DNA of 64,000 nt from contig NZ_JBBEXD010000009.1 in NCBI RefSeq assembly GCF_037782385.1, positions 124,001 through 188,000 on the forward strand, written 5' to 3'. The first letter of the stretch is position 1; each line of letters opens with the position of its first letter. Shown here one piece after another: positions 56,010-64,000 of the stretch. This stretch comes from Ascidiimonas meishanensis. Its GTDB lineage: Bacteria > Bacteroidota > Bacteroidia > Flavobacteriales > Flavobacteriaceae. The translations under genes were made by a program, and so were the position numbers. Below the pieces are notes generated by a model that saw only the letters and a program-made list of their open reading frames with translations, was not told the DNA's origin and made no database searches.

Positions 56010-56942
56010 ATGAAACCAGAAAATAATACGCAACAAGGATATAGGGATGATATTTTCAATCAGGAGAATATTGTTGGTTTTGCCTCAAAACAAACTATGT
56101 TTCAGACGCATGCTTTATATTTTGATTCTCCTGAGGGTGCGGGTGTATTAATTACATCACGACACCCACAATTCTCACCGGGTCGACAGGAACTGGATAA
56201 AGACCAACTTAACTTTTTAAGGCAAATTGAAGGTTCTAGCTATCAGGAATTCAATCAAAATTACCAAAGAGTTATAGGCGAAATGTTCGTATCAGATATT
56301 CAAGAGGTAAAAGAAGAGACAATAGTTCTTGATGCCTTTGCTAATTTACTTCAAACAGAACCTTTACAAACGCCTCCTGGTAATGCTGTTGCTGCAAATA
56401 CCGGTGAAAGAACAGAATATGAGTTAGATTTTCAATCGGCATCGGGCGATGAACGGAAACGGGCTGCCAGTGCCAAGTTTGATGCTGAACTCAATACTGC
56501 TTTGAAAAGTCTTTTTACCGATTATGAAGGAGTTCAACCGTTGCCGGAAATCACAGCAAACCAGCCGGATACTTCGTTAGCCGAGGCTCAAAGTGCAGAA
56601 GTGCCACGAAAGGCTGCATCCAATCCAAAAGTTGTAAGCAGTGTACCCGATACAAGCAAACGAAGAGATTTTAGAAAAGATGAAAGCACTATGGCAGTGT
56701 TCTCAGAATCAATGCATAAATTAGATGATATTGGACGTAAAAAAGGAATTGCCAAAGTTCCTGTAAATGAAATATTTGACACTCAGGATGTGTTAGCTAA
56801 GACTCCTTCCTTATCTCATCTTACAAATCCTATGAATAAGGTAAAAGCCGAAACTCTGGATGCTGCAAAACGAGAGAGAAGCGGCGGAAGGGATAAAAAG
56901 AAAGGCAAGGATAAAAAAAGAGAATTCTTAAAGAGAAAATAA
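56010..56942 (+). CDS. Unknown hydrophilic protein with basic C-terminus
   Basis: A 310-residue protein of no recognised family. It has no signal peptide or membrane segment. Residues 1-95 look folded (HALYFDSPEGAGVLITSRHP, NYQRVIGEMFVSDI), residues 100-230 are low-complexity and rich in Ala, Glu, Pro, Thr, and the last 30 residues are strongly basic (GRDKKKGKDKKREFLKRK). The basic tail suggests nucleic-acid or membrane-surface binding. It lies alone beside the decayed-looking region at 55.3-56.0 kb and its codon use appears less AT-biased than its neighbours', which could mean transfer. Confidence 0.6.
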   Translation: MKPENNTQQGYRDDIFNQENIVGFASKQTMFQTHALYFDSPEGAGVLITSRHPQFSPGRQELDKDQLNFLRQIEGSSYQEFNQNYQRVIGEMFVSDIQEVKEETIVLDAFANLLQTEPLQTPPGNAVAANTGERTEYELDFQSASGDERKRAASAKFDAELNTALKSLFTDYEGVQPLPEITANQPDTSLAEAQSAEVPRKAASNPKVVSSVPDTSKRRDFRKDESTMAVFSESMHKLDDIGRKKGIAKVPVNEIFDTQDVLAKTPSLSHLTNPMNKVKAETLDAAKRERSGGRDKKKGKDKKREFLKRK

Positions 56943-57018
56943 GCTGCCTTGATTTAAAGTCTTCAAGTTAAGTAAATAAACGTTTAATACTCTGGTAACA
57001 CATAGATATTTAATGAAA

Positions 57019-57040
57019 AAACCGCCTTAAAAGGCGGTTT
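57019..57040 (-). terminator. Terminator of dnaN (minus strand)
   Basis: A perfect stem AAACCGCCTT/AAGGCGGTTT with a minimal loop; on the minus strand it is followed by a T run, 39 bases after the dnaN stop. It may also act on the plus-strand gene ending at 56942. Confidence 0.85.
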
Positions 57041-57078
57041 GAATGGTACCTGAGTACTATTTAACACTTAAAAATATA

Positions 57079-58197
57079 CTAGTTATTGAGCATGACTGGC
57101 ATTACCAACATGGTAATATGCTCACCTTCATCCAGACCATCTACAGGAGTAAGTATACCGGCACGATTAGGTAAACTCATTTCAAGAGTTATTTCGTCTG
57201 AATTTAGGTTTGACAGCATTTCAACTAAAAAACGTGAGTTAAAGCCAATTTGCATATCATCTCCAGAGTAACTACACGTAAGCCTTTCTTCTGCTTTATT
57301 GCTATAGTCAATATCTTCTGCAGATATATTTAATTCTGCACCTGCTATCTTTAAACGGATCTGGTGGGTAGTTTTATTTGAAAAAATGCTTACCCGTTTT
57401 GCAGAGCTTAAAAACTGATTACGGTGTATGCTTAATTTATTTGGATTTTCCTTAGGAATAACTGCTTCATAATTAGGATACTTCCCATCAATTAAGCGAC
57501 ATATTAATTCTGTATTATCAAAGGTAAATTTAGCGTTGCTTTCATTGTAATCAATGGTGACATCGGTTTCACTTCCAGCAAGAATTCCTTTTAAAAGATT
57601 CAAAGGTTTTTTGGGCATGATAAACTCCGCTACTTGAGAAGCCTTCACATCAGATCGTTGATACTTTACCAATTTATGCGCATCGGTAGAAACAAAAATC
57701 AATCCTTCTGGAGAAAATTGGAAAAAGACGCCGCTCATCACAGGTCTTAAATCGTCATTGCCAGCTGCAAAAATAGTTTTTGTAATCGCGGTGGCTAGAA
57801 TATCTCCAATAATAGTAGTAGAACTAGGATCCGAAAGATTTACAGCACTTGGAAATTCTGTGCCATCTGCATAAGCCAGTGCATATTTACCGTGGTTACT
57901 ACTGATTTCTATGGTGTTATTTTTCTCAGCAACAAAAGTTAAAGGTTGTTCAGGAAAAGTTTTAAGAATATCTAATAACAACTTTGCAGGAACTGCAATA
58001 TTTCCCTCCGAAGTAGAATCTACTTCTAATACCGTGCTCATGGTAGTTTCAAGATCAGAAGCAGATACCACCAATTTATTCTCTGAAAGTTCAAAAAGAA
58101 AATTGTCAAGAATAGGTAAGGTATTACTATTATTAATCACTCCACCCAGTACTTGTAACTGTTTTAGGAGATAAGAACTTGATACTATAAATTTCAT
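57079..58197 (-). CDS. dnaN: DNA polymerase III beta subunit (sliding clamp)
   Basis: A 372-residue clamp of normal length with three homologous domains. Landmarks: KFIVSSSYLLKQLQVLGGVI at the N-terminus, LPILDNFLFEL, LRPVMSGVFFQFSPEGLIFV at domain 2, LICRLIDGKYPNYEAVIP at the second boundary, GFNSRFLVEML and the C-terminal MLVMPVML that forms part of the peptide-binding pocket. It is the last gene of a run with gldF-gldG on the same strand but has its own -7 box. Confidence 0.97.
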   Translation of the reverse strand: MKFIVSSSYLLKQLQVLGGVINNSNTLPILDNFLFELSENKLVVSASDLETTMSTVLEVDSTSEGNIAVPAKLLLDILKTFPEQPLTFVAEKNNTIEISSNHGKYALAYADGTEFPSAVNLSDPSSTTIIGDILATAITKTIFAAGNDDLRPVMSGVFFQFSPEGLIFVSTDAHKLVKYQRSDVKASQVAEFIMPKKPLNLLKGILAGSETDVTIDYNESNAKFTFDNTELICRLIDGKYPNYEAVIPKENPNKLSIHRNQFLSSAKRVSIFSNKTTHQIRLKIAGAELNISAEDIDYSNKAEERLTCSYSGDDMQIGFNSRFLVEMLSNLNSDEITLEMSLPNRAGILTPVDGLDEGEHITMLVMPVMLNN

Positions 58198-58222
58198 TGA
58201 AATGTTTATTTACTTCGTTTTA

Positions 58223-58230
58223 CAAATATA
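58223..58230 (-). promoter_or_regulatory. -7 promoter box of dnaN (TATATTTG)
   Basis: On the minus strand TATATTTG, an exact TAnnTTTG match, lies 25 bases upstream of the dnaN ATG, in the 72-base gap after gldG. Confidence 0.55.
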
Positions 58231-58269
58231 TTTGAAATGCGTATTTTATCGAAAATAACTTATTAACAT

Positions 58270-59946
58270 TCAGACCGCATATGTTTTCTTTCGATATACG
58301 TGAAAGAGACTACCAAAAATGGCAAGAATTACTAATGGAAGTGCCACATTTACAAGTAACCAGCCCGTTTTTTGAGCGCTTACTTTTTCTTTATCTAAAA
58401 AAGGAATGATGATTTTTTTAGACCGAATGTTTATAAGTCCGGTGTCCTCCAGCAAATAATTTACGCAGTTCAAAAGGAATTCCTTATTTCCATAAAAATT
58501 ATTGGTCCATTTATCATACCCTAATTCTAGAGGATTTCCTTGCCTTATTTGATTTTTTATCAAATCTCCATCTGCAATGATAATCATCTTAGAAGGCAAT
58601 CCCTCTTCTTTGGTGTCTTTTAACTTAAAAGGTTTTACTCGGTTTTTAAAAACAGAAGTAAATGATCCTTCCAATAATACTGCTAACGGCTTTAATCCGT
58701 CATTATAAGTCTCTTTTGGTAGCGGATTGCTAATAATATCCAAATTAATTTCTGTAGGCGTCCCTATGGGTTTAGATAATGGGGATGATCGTAATAAGAC
58801 GGTTTTATTAATTCCATTAGCTAGGGTGTCTATAGTATTAGCAAATTGAAAGCGTAATGCCTCAATATTTGTATTAATAGGATGGTTTTCTGGAGAAAAA
58901 ACCATAGGATAATACACCCATGGCACCGGATTGTATTGTGTATTATTACCTTCTCCTGTAGCTAATACAATTTGTGTGAAATACATATCATTCAATAAAA
59001 CCGGATTAACGCGCACTCCATATTTGAAAAAGAAGTCATTCAAATTAAGGTTTCTGGGAAAAGCAATAGTTTTACCTTGGTTAGCATAAAGACTATCCAT
59101 TTCAGCGGTTACCTGATCTATTAACCAAAGGGATTTGCCGCCTTGCAAAGTATATTGGTCCATTACATATTTCTCAGAATCACTAAATGCTTCTGTGGGT
59201 TTCGCAACAATAGCTAAATCATAGCCATTTAAAAGCGCCAACGTTTTTTGGGGATTTTTAGCCACAGAATCTAAGGTGATAGGAGCTAAATGATAAGAAC
59301 CACTTAATTCACCCAAAAAATTTGCTAAGTAAATATCCTCTAATTCACCATTACCCTTAATAATGGCAATTTTTTTCTTATCTGTAATTAACAACTTCTT
59401 TATGGCGCTAGCAAATGCATATTCTAATTGTTGAATAGAATTATTTACTCTAGTTTCACTATCTGCTCCTAATTTATTCTTTAGCAAAGGAATACGTACT
59501 GGTTTTGTTTCATCTATATAGGCCATTGCCCAAGGGAAAATTACTTCTTGGGTAACTTTACCGCCTTCTTCTACGGTGATATTAGCTGGAGTCAAGCCTA
59601 ATTGATTCAATTCTACTACAACTTGATCTGAGTTTTGAGAATCTTTTACCGGATTGAGAAATGTATATTTAATATTGGAATTTACTGCAGATAATTCTTT
59701 GAGCAACTGCTGTGTTTCCATTTGTAACTTTTTAAATTCAGAAGGGAAATCACCTTCTAACAACACATCAATAACAATAGGTTGTGTTGCTTTAGCAAGA
59801 ATACTTTTTGTAGCGTCAGATAAGGTATATCTTTTATCCTTAGTAAGATCAAATCGTTGTGAAAATGTTCCAGCAAGCACGTTTATGGCAATGAGAATAA
59901 CAAAAGCTATTGCAATTTTGATGAATATATTTTTCTTTGCCTTCAT
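58270..59946 (-). CDS. gldG: Gliding motility ABC transporter substrate-binding protein GldG
   Basis: A 558-residue protein with an N-terminal membrane anchor (IAIAFVILIAINVLAG), a long periplasmic part of the GldG/ABC_transp_aux type (FSQRFDLTKDKRYTLSDATK, VQELVNQLGLTP-like region, IIKGNGELEDIYLANFLGEL, LWLIDQVTAEMDSL) and a C-terminal membrane helix before HVYRKKTYAV. It overlaps gldF by 4 bases. With GldF and GldA it forms an ABC transporter needed for gliding in Flavobacterium; gldA is not in the window, as is usual. Confidence 0.93.
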   Translation of the reverse strand: MKAKKNIFIKIAIAFVILIAINVLAGTFSQRFDLTKDKRYTLSDATKSILAKATQPIVIDVLLEGDFPSEFKKLQMETQQLLKELSAVNSNIKYTFLNPVKDSQNSDQVVVELNQLGLTPANITVEEGGKVTQEVIFPWAMAYIDETKPVRIPLLKNKLGADSETRVNNSIQQLEYAFASAIKKLLITDKKKIAIIKGNGELEDIYLANFLGELSGSYHLAPITLDSVAKNPQKTLALLNGYDLAIVAKPTEAFSDSEKYVMDQYTLQGGKSLWLIDQVTAEMDSLYANQGKTIAFPRNLNLNDFFFKYGVRVNPVLLNDMYFTQIVLATGEGNNTQYNPVPWVYYPMVFSPENHPINTNIEALRFQFANTIDTLANGINKTVLLRSSPLSKPIGTPTEINLDIISNPLPKETYNDGLKPLAVLLEGSFTSVFKNRVKPFKLKDTKEEGLPSKMIIIADGDLIKNQIRQGNPLELGYDKWTNNFYGNKEFLLNCVNYLLEDTGLINIRSKKIIIPFLDKEKVSAQKTGWLLVNVALPLVILAIFGSLFHVYRKKTYAV

Positions 59947-60668
59947 ACCTCTGATTTGTTTTTTAGAAAAGAAGAGGTAACGAAAATAAAAAATCCAGTG
60001 AGTGATAGGAAATAGATCAAATCTCTCGTATCAATGACCCCTCTACCCATACTTTCAAAATGTGATTTCATTCCCCATTTTTCAATAGCGAAATCTACGT
60101 TTGCTAAATCTGCCATTCCCTCAAAGCCAAAATAGAATACGAAACATATAAATACACCAAGAATAAAAGCAACTATTTGGTTATCAGTAAGAATAGAAGA
60201 GAAAACACCAATAGCGGTATAAGACATCATTAAAAAAATCAATCCTGCATAAGATCCAAAAGTGCTGCCTAAATCTATATTTCCTTCCGGATTTCCTAAT
60301 TTCCAAACGGTGAAAACATAGAGTAGGGTAGGAAGAAGTGCAATCAGACTTAATACGAATACCCCTAAATATTTTCCTAAGACAATTTGTAACGTGCTTA
60401 AGGGTTTGGTTAATAGTAATTCTAATGTCCCCATTTTATTTTCTTCTGAAAAACTTTTCATAGTAATAGCAGGAATTAAAAAGATCAAAATCCAGGGTGC
60501 TAATGTAAAAAAAGCAGACAGATCTGCAAATCCATAGTCAAATATGTTGAATTCACCTTTAAAAACCCATAAAAAGAGTCCGTTTAGAATTAGAAATAAA
60601 GAGATCACCAAATATCCCACTGGTGAGGCGAAAAACGAGCGGATCTCTTTTTTTAAAATGGCATACAT
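59943..60668 (-). CDS. gldF: Gliding motility ABC transporter permease GldF
   Basis: A 241-residue ABC-2-type permease with six hydrophobic segments: KKEIRSFFASPVGYLVISLF at the N-terminus, APWILIFLIPAITMKSFSEE, NKMGTLELLLTKPLSTLQIV (the conserved permease stretch), and VIDTRDLIYFLSLTGFFIF near the end. Overlaps gldG by 4 bases, giving the standard gldF-gldG order. Confidence 0.93.
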   Translation of the reverse strand: MYAILKKEIRSFFASPVGYLVISLFLILNGLFLWVFKGEFNIFDYGFADLSAFFTLAPWILIFLIPAITMKSFSEENKMGTLELLLTKPLSTLQIVLGKYLGVFVLSLIALLPTLLYVFTVWKLGNPEGNIDLGSTFGSYAGLIFLMMSYTAIGVFSSILTDNQIVAFILGVFICFVFYFGFEGMADLANVDFAIEKWGMKSHFESMGRGVIDTRDLIYFLSLTGFFIFVTSSFLKNKSEV

Positions 60669-60709
60669 ATTTCTATTTTTATATTAACAATGTTTGAAAA
60701 GAAGCAGTA

Positions 60710-61006
60710 CTAGGGAAGACTTTCAATACGGTCTAGGCTCCAAGCTTCTGGTTTCCCCGCGAATAATGCTTTCGTTTTCTTCCAGACCTCTTGAAATAGT
60801 TTAGAGTTACGATAATTTTCCAAAGCCGCTTCTGATTCCCAGTAACTATATGTAAAAAATATTTCAGGAGTTGTTTTTGATTGATACAGCTCTAAAAAAC
60901 TACAACCTTCAAATGCCCGAATACGCTCCTTATTTGCCTCAAAATTAGCCAAGAAAAGAGATATCTTATCTACCTTAAATTCCATTTTTACAATTCTTAT
61001 GAACAT
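60710..61006 (-). CDS. Antibiotic biosynthesis monooxygenase (ABM) domain protein
   Basis: A 98-residue ferredoxin-like ABM-fold protein: IRIVKMEFKVDKISLFLANF, AFEGCSFLELYQSKTTPEIF, FTYSYWESEAALENYRNSKL, then LFAGKPEAWSLDRI. Such small dimeric proteins act as monooxygenases or bind small ligands; the role is unknown. It lies 9 bases after the SAM hydrolase gene and 41 before gldF, so it belongs to that operon. Confidence 0.85.
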   Translation of the reverse strand: MFIRIVKMEFKVDKISLFLANFEANKERIRAFEGCSFLELYQSKTTPEIFFTYSYWESEAALENYRNSKLFQEVWKKTKALFAGKPEAWSLDRIESLP

Positions 61007-61015
61007 TTTTATCTA

Positions 61016-61852
61016 TTATTGTTTTTCAAAATTGATAGTTACCGGATCTCTAAAATGTAAGCCAAATAAAGTGTTTGCTCCACCAACGGTAACGGGATTA
61101 CTTTTATAAATAGCTAATTCTAAGTAATCTGCGGAGTTAAAAATAGCCAGTTTTTTACCATCTTCATCCCTCATCGCTTTCTCTATAGAAAAATTGATTG
61201 CATCACTATACCTATTATAAATATTCCTAAATTTATAAGTGCGCGCTAGAATCTCAAAAGATCTTCCCTTACCTATTTCGATGAATAATTTCCGAGTAAT
61301 ATTAGTTACCACATTTCCGTAATTATCTATGTATAAAACGCTGCCTAAAATCTGCGTACCGTTAGTATTAATAACAGGTTTAAGATCAATAATCTGTTTT
61401 ATTTTATCAATAGGTTTGCCTATTACCTCCAAAGTTCCTCCCCGTGCCAGATGGGTGGCTGTCTTTACAAAAACATCCATGACAGGGAAACTACTTTCTA
61501 TATGATCGTGAATGTTAATTTCTACTATTTTTTGCGGAATAATTTCCTGTGTAAGCAAGCACATGATACCGTTATCTGAACATACAAAATAATGGCCATC
61601 AAGATATACCGCAATATGCCGGTTTTCGGGTGTGAGTTCTCCATCTATACCAATAATATGAATAGTGCCTGCGGGAAAACTTTTGTAGGCATTTTTAATA
61701 ATATAAGAAGCTTCAGTAATATTAAAAGGACTAATTAAATGAGAGATATCAACAATATTGACAGAATCCAGTTCTGAATAGATGCCTCCCTTAATGGCTC
61801 CTACATAGTGATCTTTCATACCAAAATCAGTGGTTAAAGTAATGATCGCCAT
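61016..61852 (-). CDS. SAM hydrolase (SAM hydroxide adenosyltransferase, DUF62 family)
   Basis: A 278-residue protein of the chlorinase/fluorinase fold: ITLTTDFGMKDHYVGAIKG at the N-terminus (Asp binding the ribose), FNITEASYIIKNAYKSFPAG, FVCSDNGIMCLL, and YIDNYGNVVTNITRKLF at the C-terminal domain. Most family members hydrolyse S-adenosylmethionine to adenosine and methionine rather than halogenate; nothing points to halogenation here. First gene of the minus-strand operon, divergent from phoH. Confidence 0.88.
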   Translation of the reverse strand: MAIITLTTDFGMKDHYVGAIKGGIYSELDSVNIVDISHLISPFNITEASYIIKNAYKSFPAGTIHIIGIDGELTPENRHIAVYLDGHYFVCSDNGIMCLLTQEIIPQKIVEINIHDHIESSFPVMDVFVKTATHLARGGTLEVIGKPIDKIKQIIDLKPVINTNGTQILGSVLYIDNYGNVVTNITRKLFIEIGKGRSFEILARTYKFRNIYNRYSDAINFSIEKAMRDEDGKKLAIFNSADYLELAIYKSNPVTVGGANTLFGLHFRDPVTINFEKQ

Positions 61853-61898
61853 TGTAAAACTGTTGATATTTTTTTAAATTTAAAGAATGATTTTTGCG

Positions 61899-61906
61899 TA
61901 TGTTTG
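61899..61906 (+). promoter_or_regulatory. -7 promoter box upstream of phoH (TATGTTTG)
   Basis: An exact TAnnTTTG match, 54 bases before the TTG start of phoH, in the 107-base gap between divergent genes. Confidence 0.5.
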
Positions 61907-61959
61907 TTTTGCAAATCTAATAAAACAAAAAGGGATAAACTAACTTAATCAATTGGCTT

Positions 61960-62916
61960 TTGAATGAACTAATAATTGAACTTACCGAGATTAGCCCCAG
62001 AGAATTTTTTGGGCATCAAAATATCAACATCACCCTTTTAAAAAAGTATTTTCCAAAACTAAAAATTGTAGCCCGAGGTAATAAAATTACAGCTTACGGT
62101 GAAGAAGAGCTGTTGGAAGAATTTGACCTTAGACTGGACATGCTTACTGCGCATTATGCCAAATTTAATAAGCTCGATGAAAATACTATAGAGCGTATAC
62201 TTACCAGCAATAGTAAAGAAGATTATGAAACTTCTTCAGAAAGTGGTGAAGTATTGGTTCATGGCGTTAGCGGAAGACTCATTAGGGCTCAAACGGCTAA
62301 CCAGCGAAAACTGGTTGAACAAATGAAACATAATGATATGGTTTTTGCGATTGGCCCCGCAGGAACAGGAAAAACATACACGGGAGTAGCCTTAGCGGTA
62401 AAAGCCTTAAAAGAAAAACAAGTTAAACGTATTATTCTCACAAGACCTGCTGTAGAAGCGGGGGAGAATCTGGGGTTCTTACCAGGAGATTTAAAAGAAA
62501 AGCTAGACCCTTACATGCAACCTTTGTATGATGCACTTCGGGATATGATACCATCCGAGAAGCTACAGAATTATATTGAGAATGGTACTATTCAAATTGC
62601 GCCAATGGCATTTATGAGAGGTCGTACCCTAGATAAAGCTTTTGTAATCTTAGACGAAGCACAAAATACTACCCATGCCCAAATGAAAATGTTTCTTACC
62701 AGAATGGGGAAACAGGCAAAATTTATGATAACCGGTGATCCCGGACAAATAGATTTACCAAGACGGGTAATCTCAGGACTCAAAGAAGCTTTGTTAGTTT
62801 TAAAAGATGTCCCGGGTATTTCTATTGTATACCTAGATGATAAAGACGTAATTCGTCACCGCTTGGTTAAAAATATTATTGAAGCCTATAAAAGTATAGA
62901 ACACAGCAACGTTTAA
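61960..62916 (+). CDS. phoH: PhoH-like ATPase
   Basis: A 318-residue PhoH family protein: an N-terminal KH-like region (IVARGNKITAYGEEELLEEF), then the ATPase domain with Walker A AIGPAGTGKTYTGVALAV, EAGENLGFLPGDLKEKLDPY, Walker B FVILDEAQNTTHAQMKMFLT and MITGDPGQIDLPR. It starts at TTG 61960: the frame has no in-frame ATG and the first residues NELIIELTEISPREFFG match the usual start of Bacteroidota PhoH. Thought to act in RNA metabolism. Ten bases before purC. Confidence 0.93.
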   Translation: MNELIIELTEISPREFFGHQNINITLLKKYFPKLKIVARGNKITAYGEEELLEEFDLRLDMLTAHYAKFNKLDENTIERILTSNSKEDYETSSESGEVLVHGVSGRLIRAQTANQRKLVEQMKHNDMVFAIGPAGTGKTYTGVALAVKALKEKQVKRIILTRPAVEAGENLGFLPGDLKEKLDPYMQPLYDALRDMIPSEKLQNYIENGTIQIAPMAFMRGRTLDKAFVILDEAQNTTHAQMKMFLTRMGKQAKFMITGDPGQIDLPRRVISGLKEALLVLKDVPGISIVYLDDKDVIRHRLVKNIIEAYKSIEHSNV

Positions 62917-62926
62917 ACTCAAAAAA

Positions 62927-63889
62927 ATGTCAGGGACAATTACCCACACTAATTTTAAATTTCCACTACTAAAAGATATTTATAGAGGCAAAGTCAGAGA
63001 AGTGTACACTCTTGAGAATGATTTGCTTATAATGATTGCTACCGATAGGCTTTCTGCTTTTGATGTAGTTATGCCTAAAGGAATTCCCTACAAAGGGCAA
63101 ATACTGAATCAAATAGCTACAAAAATGATGGAGGCTACAAGAGATATTGTTCCCAACTGGCTCATCGCTGCTCCTGATCCCAATGTGGCAATTGGACATA
63201 AATGTGAACCTTATAAAATAGAAATGGTGATTAGGGGTTATATGTCTGGTCATGCAGCTCGGGAATACAAAGCGGGAAAAAGAAGTCTGTGCGGTGTGGT
63301 TATGCCAGATGGAATGAAGGAAAATGACAAATTTCCAATCCCCATAATTACCCCTGCTACTAAAGCAGCACATGGTGACCATGATGAAGATATTTCCAAA
63401 GATGAAATTCTTTCTCGGAACATTGTAGATGCAAATGAATACGAGCAATTGGAAATGTACACTAGAAAACTTTTTGAAAGAGGAACACAGATAGCAGCAA
63501 AACAAGGTTTAATTCTAGTGGATACCAAGTATGAATTTGGAAAAATGGCTAACGGAACCATCGTATTAATTGATGAAATTCACACTCCAGATTCTTCTCG
63601 ATATTTTTATCAAGACGGTTATGAGGAAAGACAATCAAAAGGTGAGCAACAAAAGCAGCTCTCCAAGGAATTTGTAAGGCAATGGCTTATAGAAAATGGT
63701 TTTCAAGGCAAAGAAGGGCAGCAAGTCCCAGAAATGACAGATGAGTATATAAATTCTGTTTCTAAGAGATATATAGAATTATACGAACAAATAATGGGGG
63801 AGCCTTTTAAGAAAGCAAAAGTTGATAATATGACTACTAGAATTGAGCAAAACGTACTTAATTACTTAAATACAATTCTTAAAAATTAA
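62927..63889 (+). CDS. purC: SAICAR synthetase (phosphoribosylaminoimidazole-succinocarboxamide synthase)
   Basis: A 320-residue enzyme of the longer SAICAR-synthetase form: YRGKVREVYTLENDLLIMIA, TDRLSAFDVVMPKGIPYKG, CEPYKIEMVIRGYMSGHAA, LVDTKYEFGKMANGTIVLID, EIHTPDSSRYFYQDGYEER. It condenses CAIR with aspartate in purine synthesis. All core motifs are intact. Lies between phoH and the symporter-subunit gene with gaps of 10 and 4 bases, so the three may be co-transcribed. Confidence 0.96.
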   Translation: MSGTITHTNFKFPLLKDIYRGKVREVYTLENDLLIMIATDRLSAFDVVMPKGIPYKGQILNQIATKMMEATRDIVPNWLIAAPDPNVAIGHKCEPYKIEMVIRGYMSGHAAREYKAGKRSLCGVVMPDGMKENDKFPIPIITPATKAAHGDHDEDISKDEILSRNIVDANEYEQLEMYTRKLFERGTQIAAKQGLILVDTKYEFGKMANGTIVLIDEIHTPDSSRYFYQDGYEERQSKGEQQKQLSKEFVRQWLIENGFQGKEGQQVPEMTDEYINSVSKRYIELYEQIMGEPFKKAKVDNMTTRIEQNVLNYLNTILKN

Positions 63890-63893
63890 TACG

Positions 63894-64000
63894 ATGAATG
63901 AGCTAGATCGGAAAAAATACTGGAGATATAATCTAAGGTATCTTACCGTTTTGCTTTCTATTTGGTTTTTGGTTTCTTTCGGATTTGGAATTATATGGGT
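63894..64000 (+). CDS. DUF4212 protein (putative sodium/solute symporter small subunit), 3' end outside window
   Basis: Partial gene: ATG at 63894, 35 codons visible, open to the window end. NELDRKKYWRYNLRYLTVLL followed by a hydrophobic helix (IWFLVSFGFGIIW) is the N-terminus of DUF4212 proteins, which pair with a large sodium:solute symporter subunit encoded next door. The expected partner would lie beyond base 64000. It starts 4 bases after the purC stop. Confidence 0.8.
   Translation, partial: MNELDRKKYWRYNLRYLTVLLSIWFLVSFGFGIIW

Noticed and set aside
61016..61852. Annotation as a chlorinase or fluorinase
   Set aside because: Most members of this fold are SAM hydrolases; no halogenase-specific insertion or halometabolite genes are visible, and the neighbours are core genes.

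Overview
The window looks like a chromosomal segment of a marine Flavobacteriaceae-type Bacteroidota. The reasons are strong AT richness, gldF/gldG gliding-motility genes, many Bacteroidota lipoprotein signals, -7 promoter boxes of the TAnnTTTG type, and a polysaccharide utilization locus for beta-1,3/1,6-glucan (laminarin). Assignment below family level is not possible from the sequence alone. No rRNA, tRNA, CRISPR array or intact insertion sequence was seen.

Layout. (1) 1-13.6 kb, extracellular polysaccharide region: the end of an MBOAT O-acyltransferase, its SGNH-like partner, a secreted pectate-lyase-like protein, then an operon of sugar aminotransferase, membrane-bound nucleotide-sugar dehydratase, Wza-like export lipoprotein and Wzc-like tyrosine kinase. 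A PHP-type tyrosine phosphatase and a class A penicillin-binding protein lie convergent to it. (2) 13.7-24 kb, accessory region with natural-product traits: a phosphopantetheinyl transferase beside a type II thioesterase-like protein that lacks its catalytic serine and has no NRPS/PKS in view; a DEDDh exonuclease/GIY-YIG protein; an unknown membrane-protein pair; an orphan lanthipeptide-like precursor next to the remnant of a LytS-type histidine kinase; and a translationally coupled three-gene operon of a 130-residue protein, a radical SAM/SPASM peptide maturase and an LpxL-like acyltransferase homologue. This last operon is the best candidate for an undescribed system.

(3) 24.6-45.4 kb, laminarin-type locus: a glycosidase fused to an outer-membrane-like beta-barrel, a surface glycan-binding lipoprotein, a GH16 lipoprotein and a PKD/CBM lipoprotein with a 531-bp tandem duplication, closed by a strong terminator. 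A second group follows: a cytoplasmic GH149-like beta-1,3-glucan phosphorylase, GH17 and GH30 lipoproteins, a GPH/MFS transporter and a cytoplasmic GH17. Surface enzymes would cut and debranch the glucan, and imported oligosaccharides would be finished inside the cell by hydrolysis and phosphorolysis. No SusC/SusD pair is present. A convergent GH2 protein has threonine at both catalytic glutamate positions and is probably a pseudoenzyme.

(4) 46-64 kb, mostly core genome: DUF423 protein, mnmE, dps, DUF4870, a HAD hydrolase, an AraC-type membrane regulator, a PhzF protein, an S41 peptidase, several unknowns, then dnaN-gldG-gldF-monooxygenase-SAM hydrolase on the minus strand and phoH-purC-DUF4212 on the plus strand. 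All product calls come from reading motifs by eye; no database search was run.
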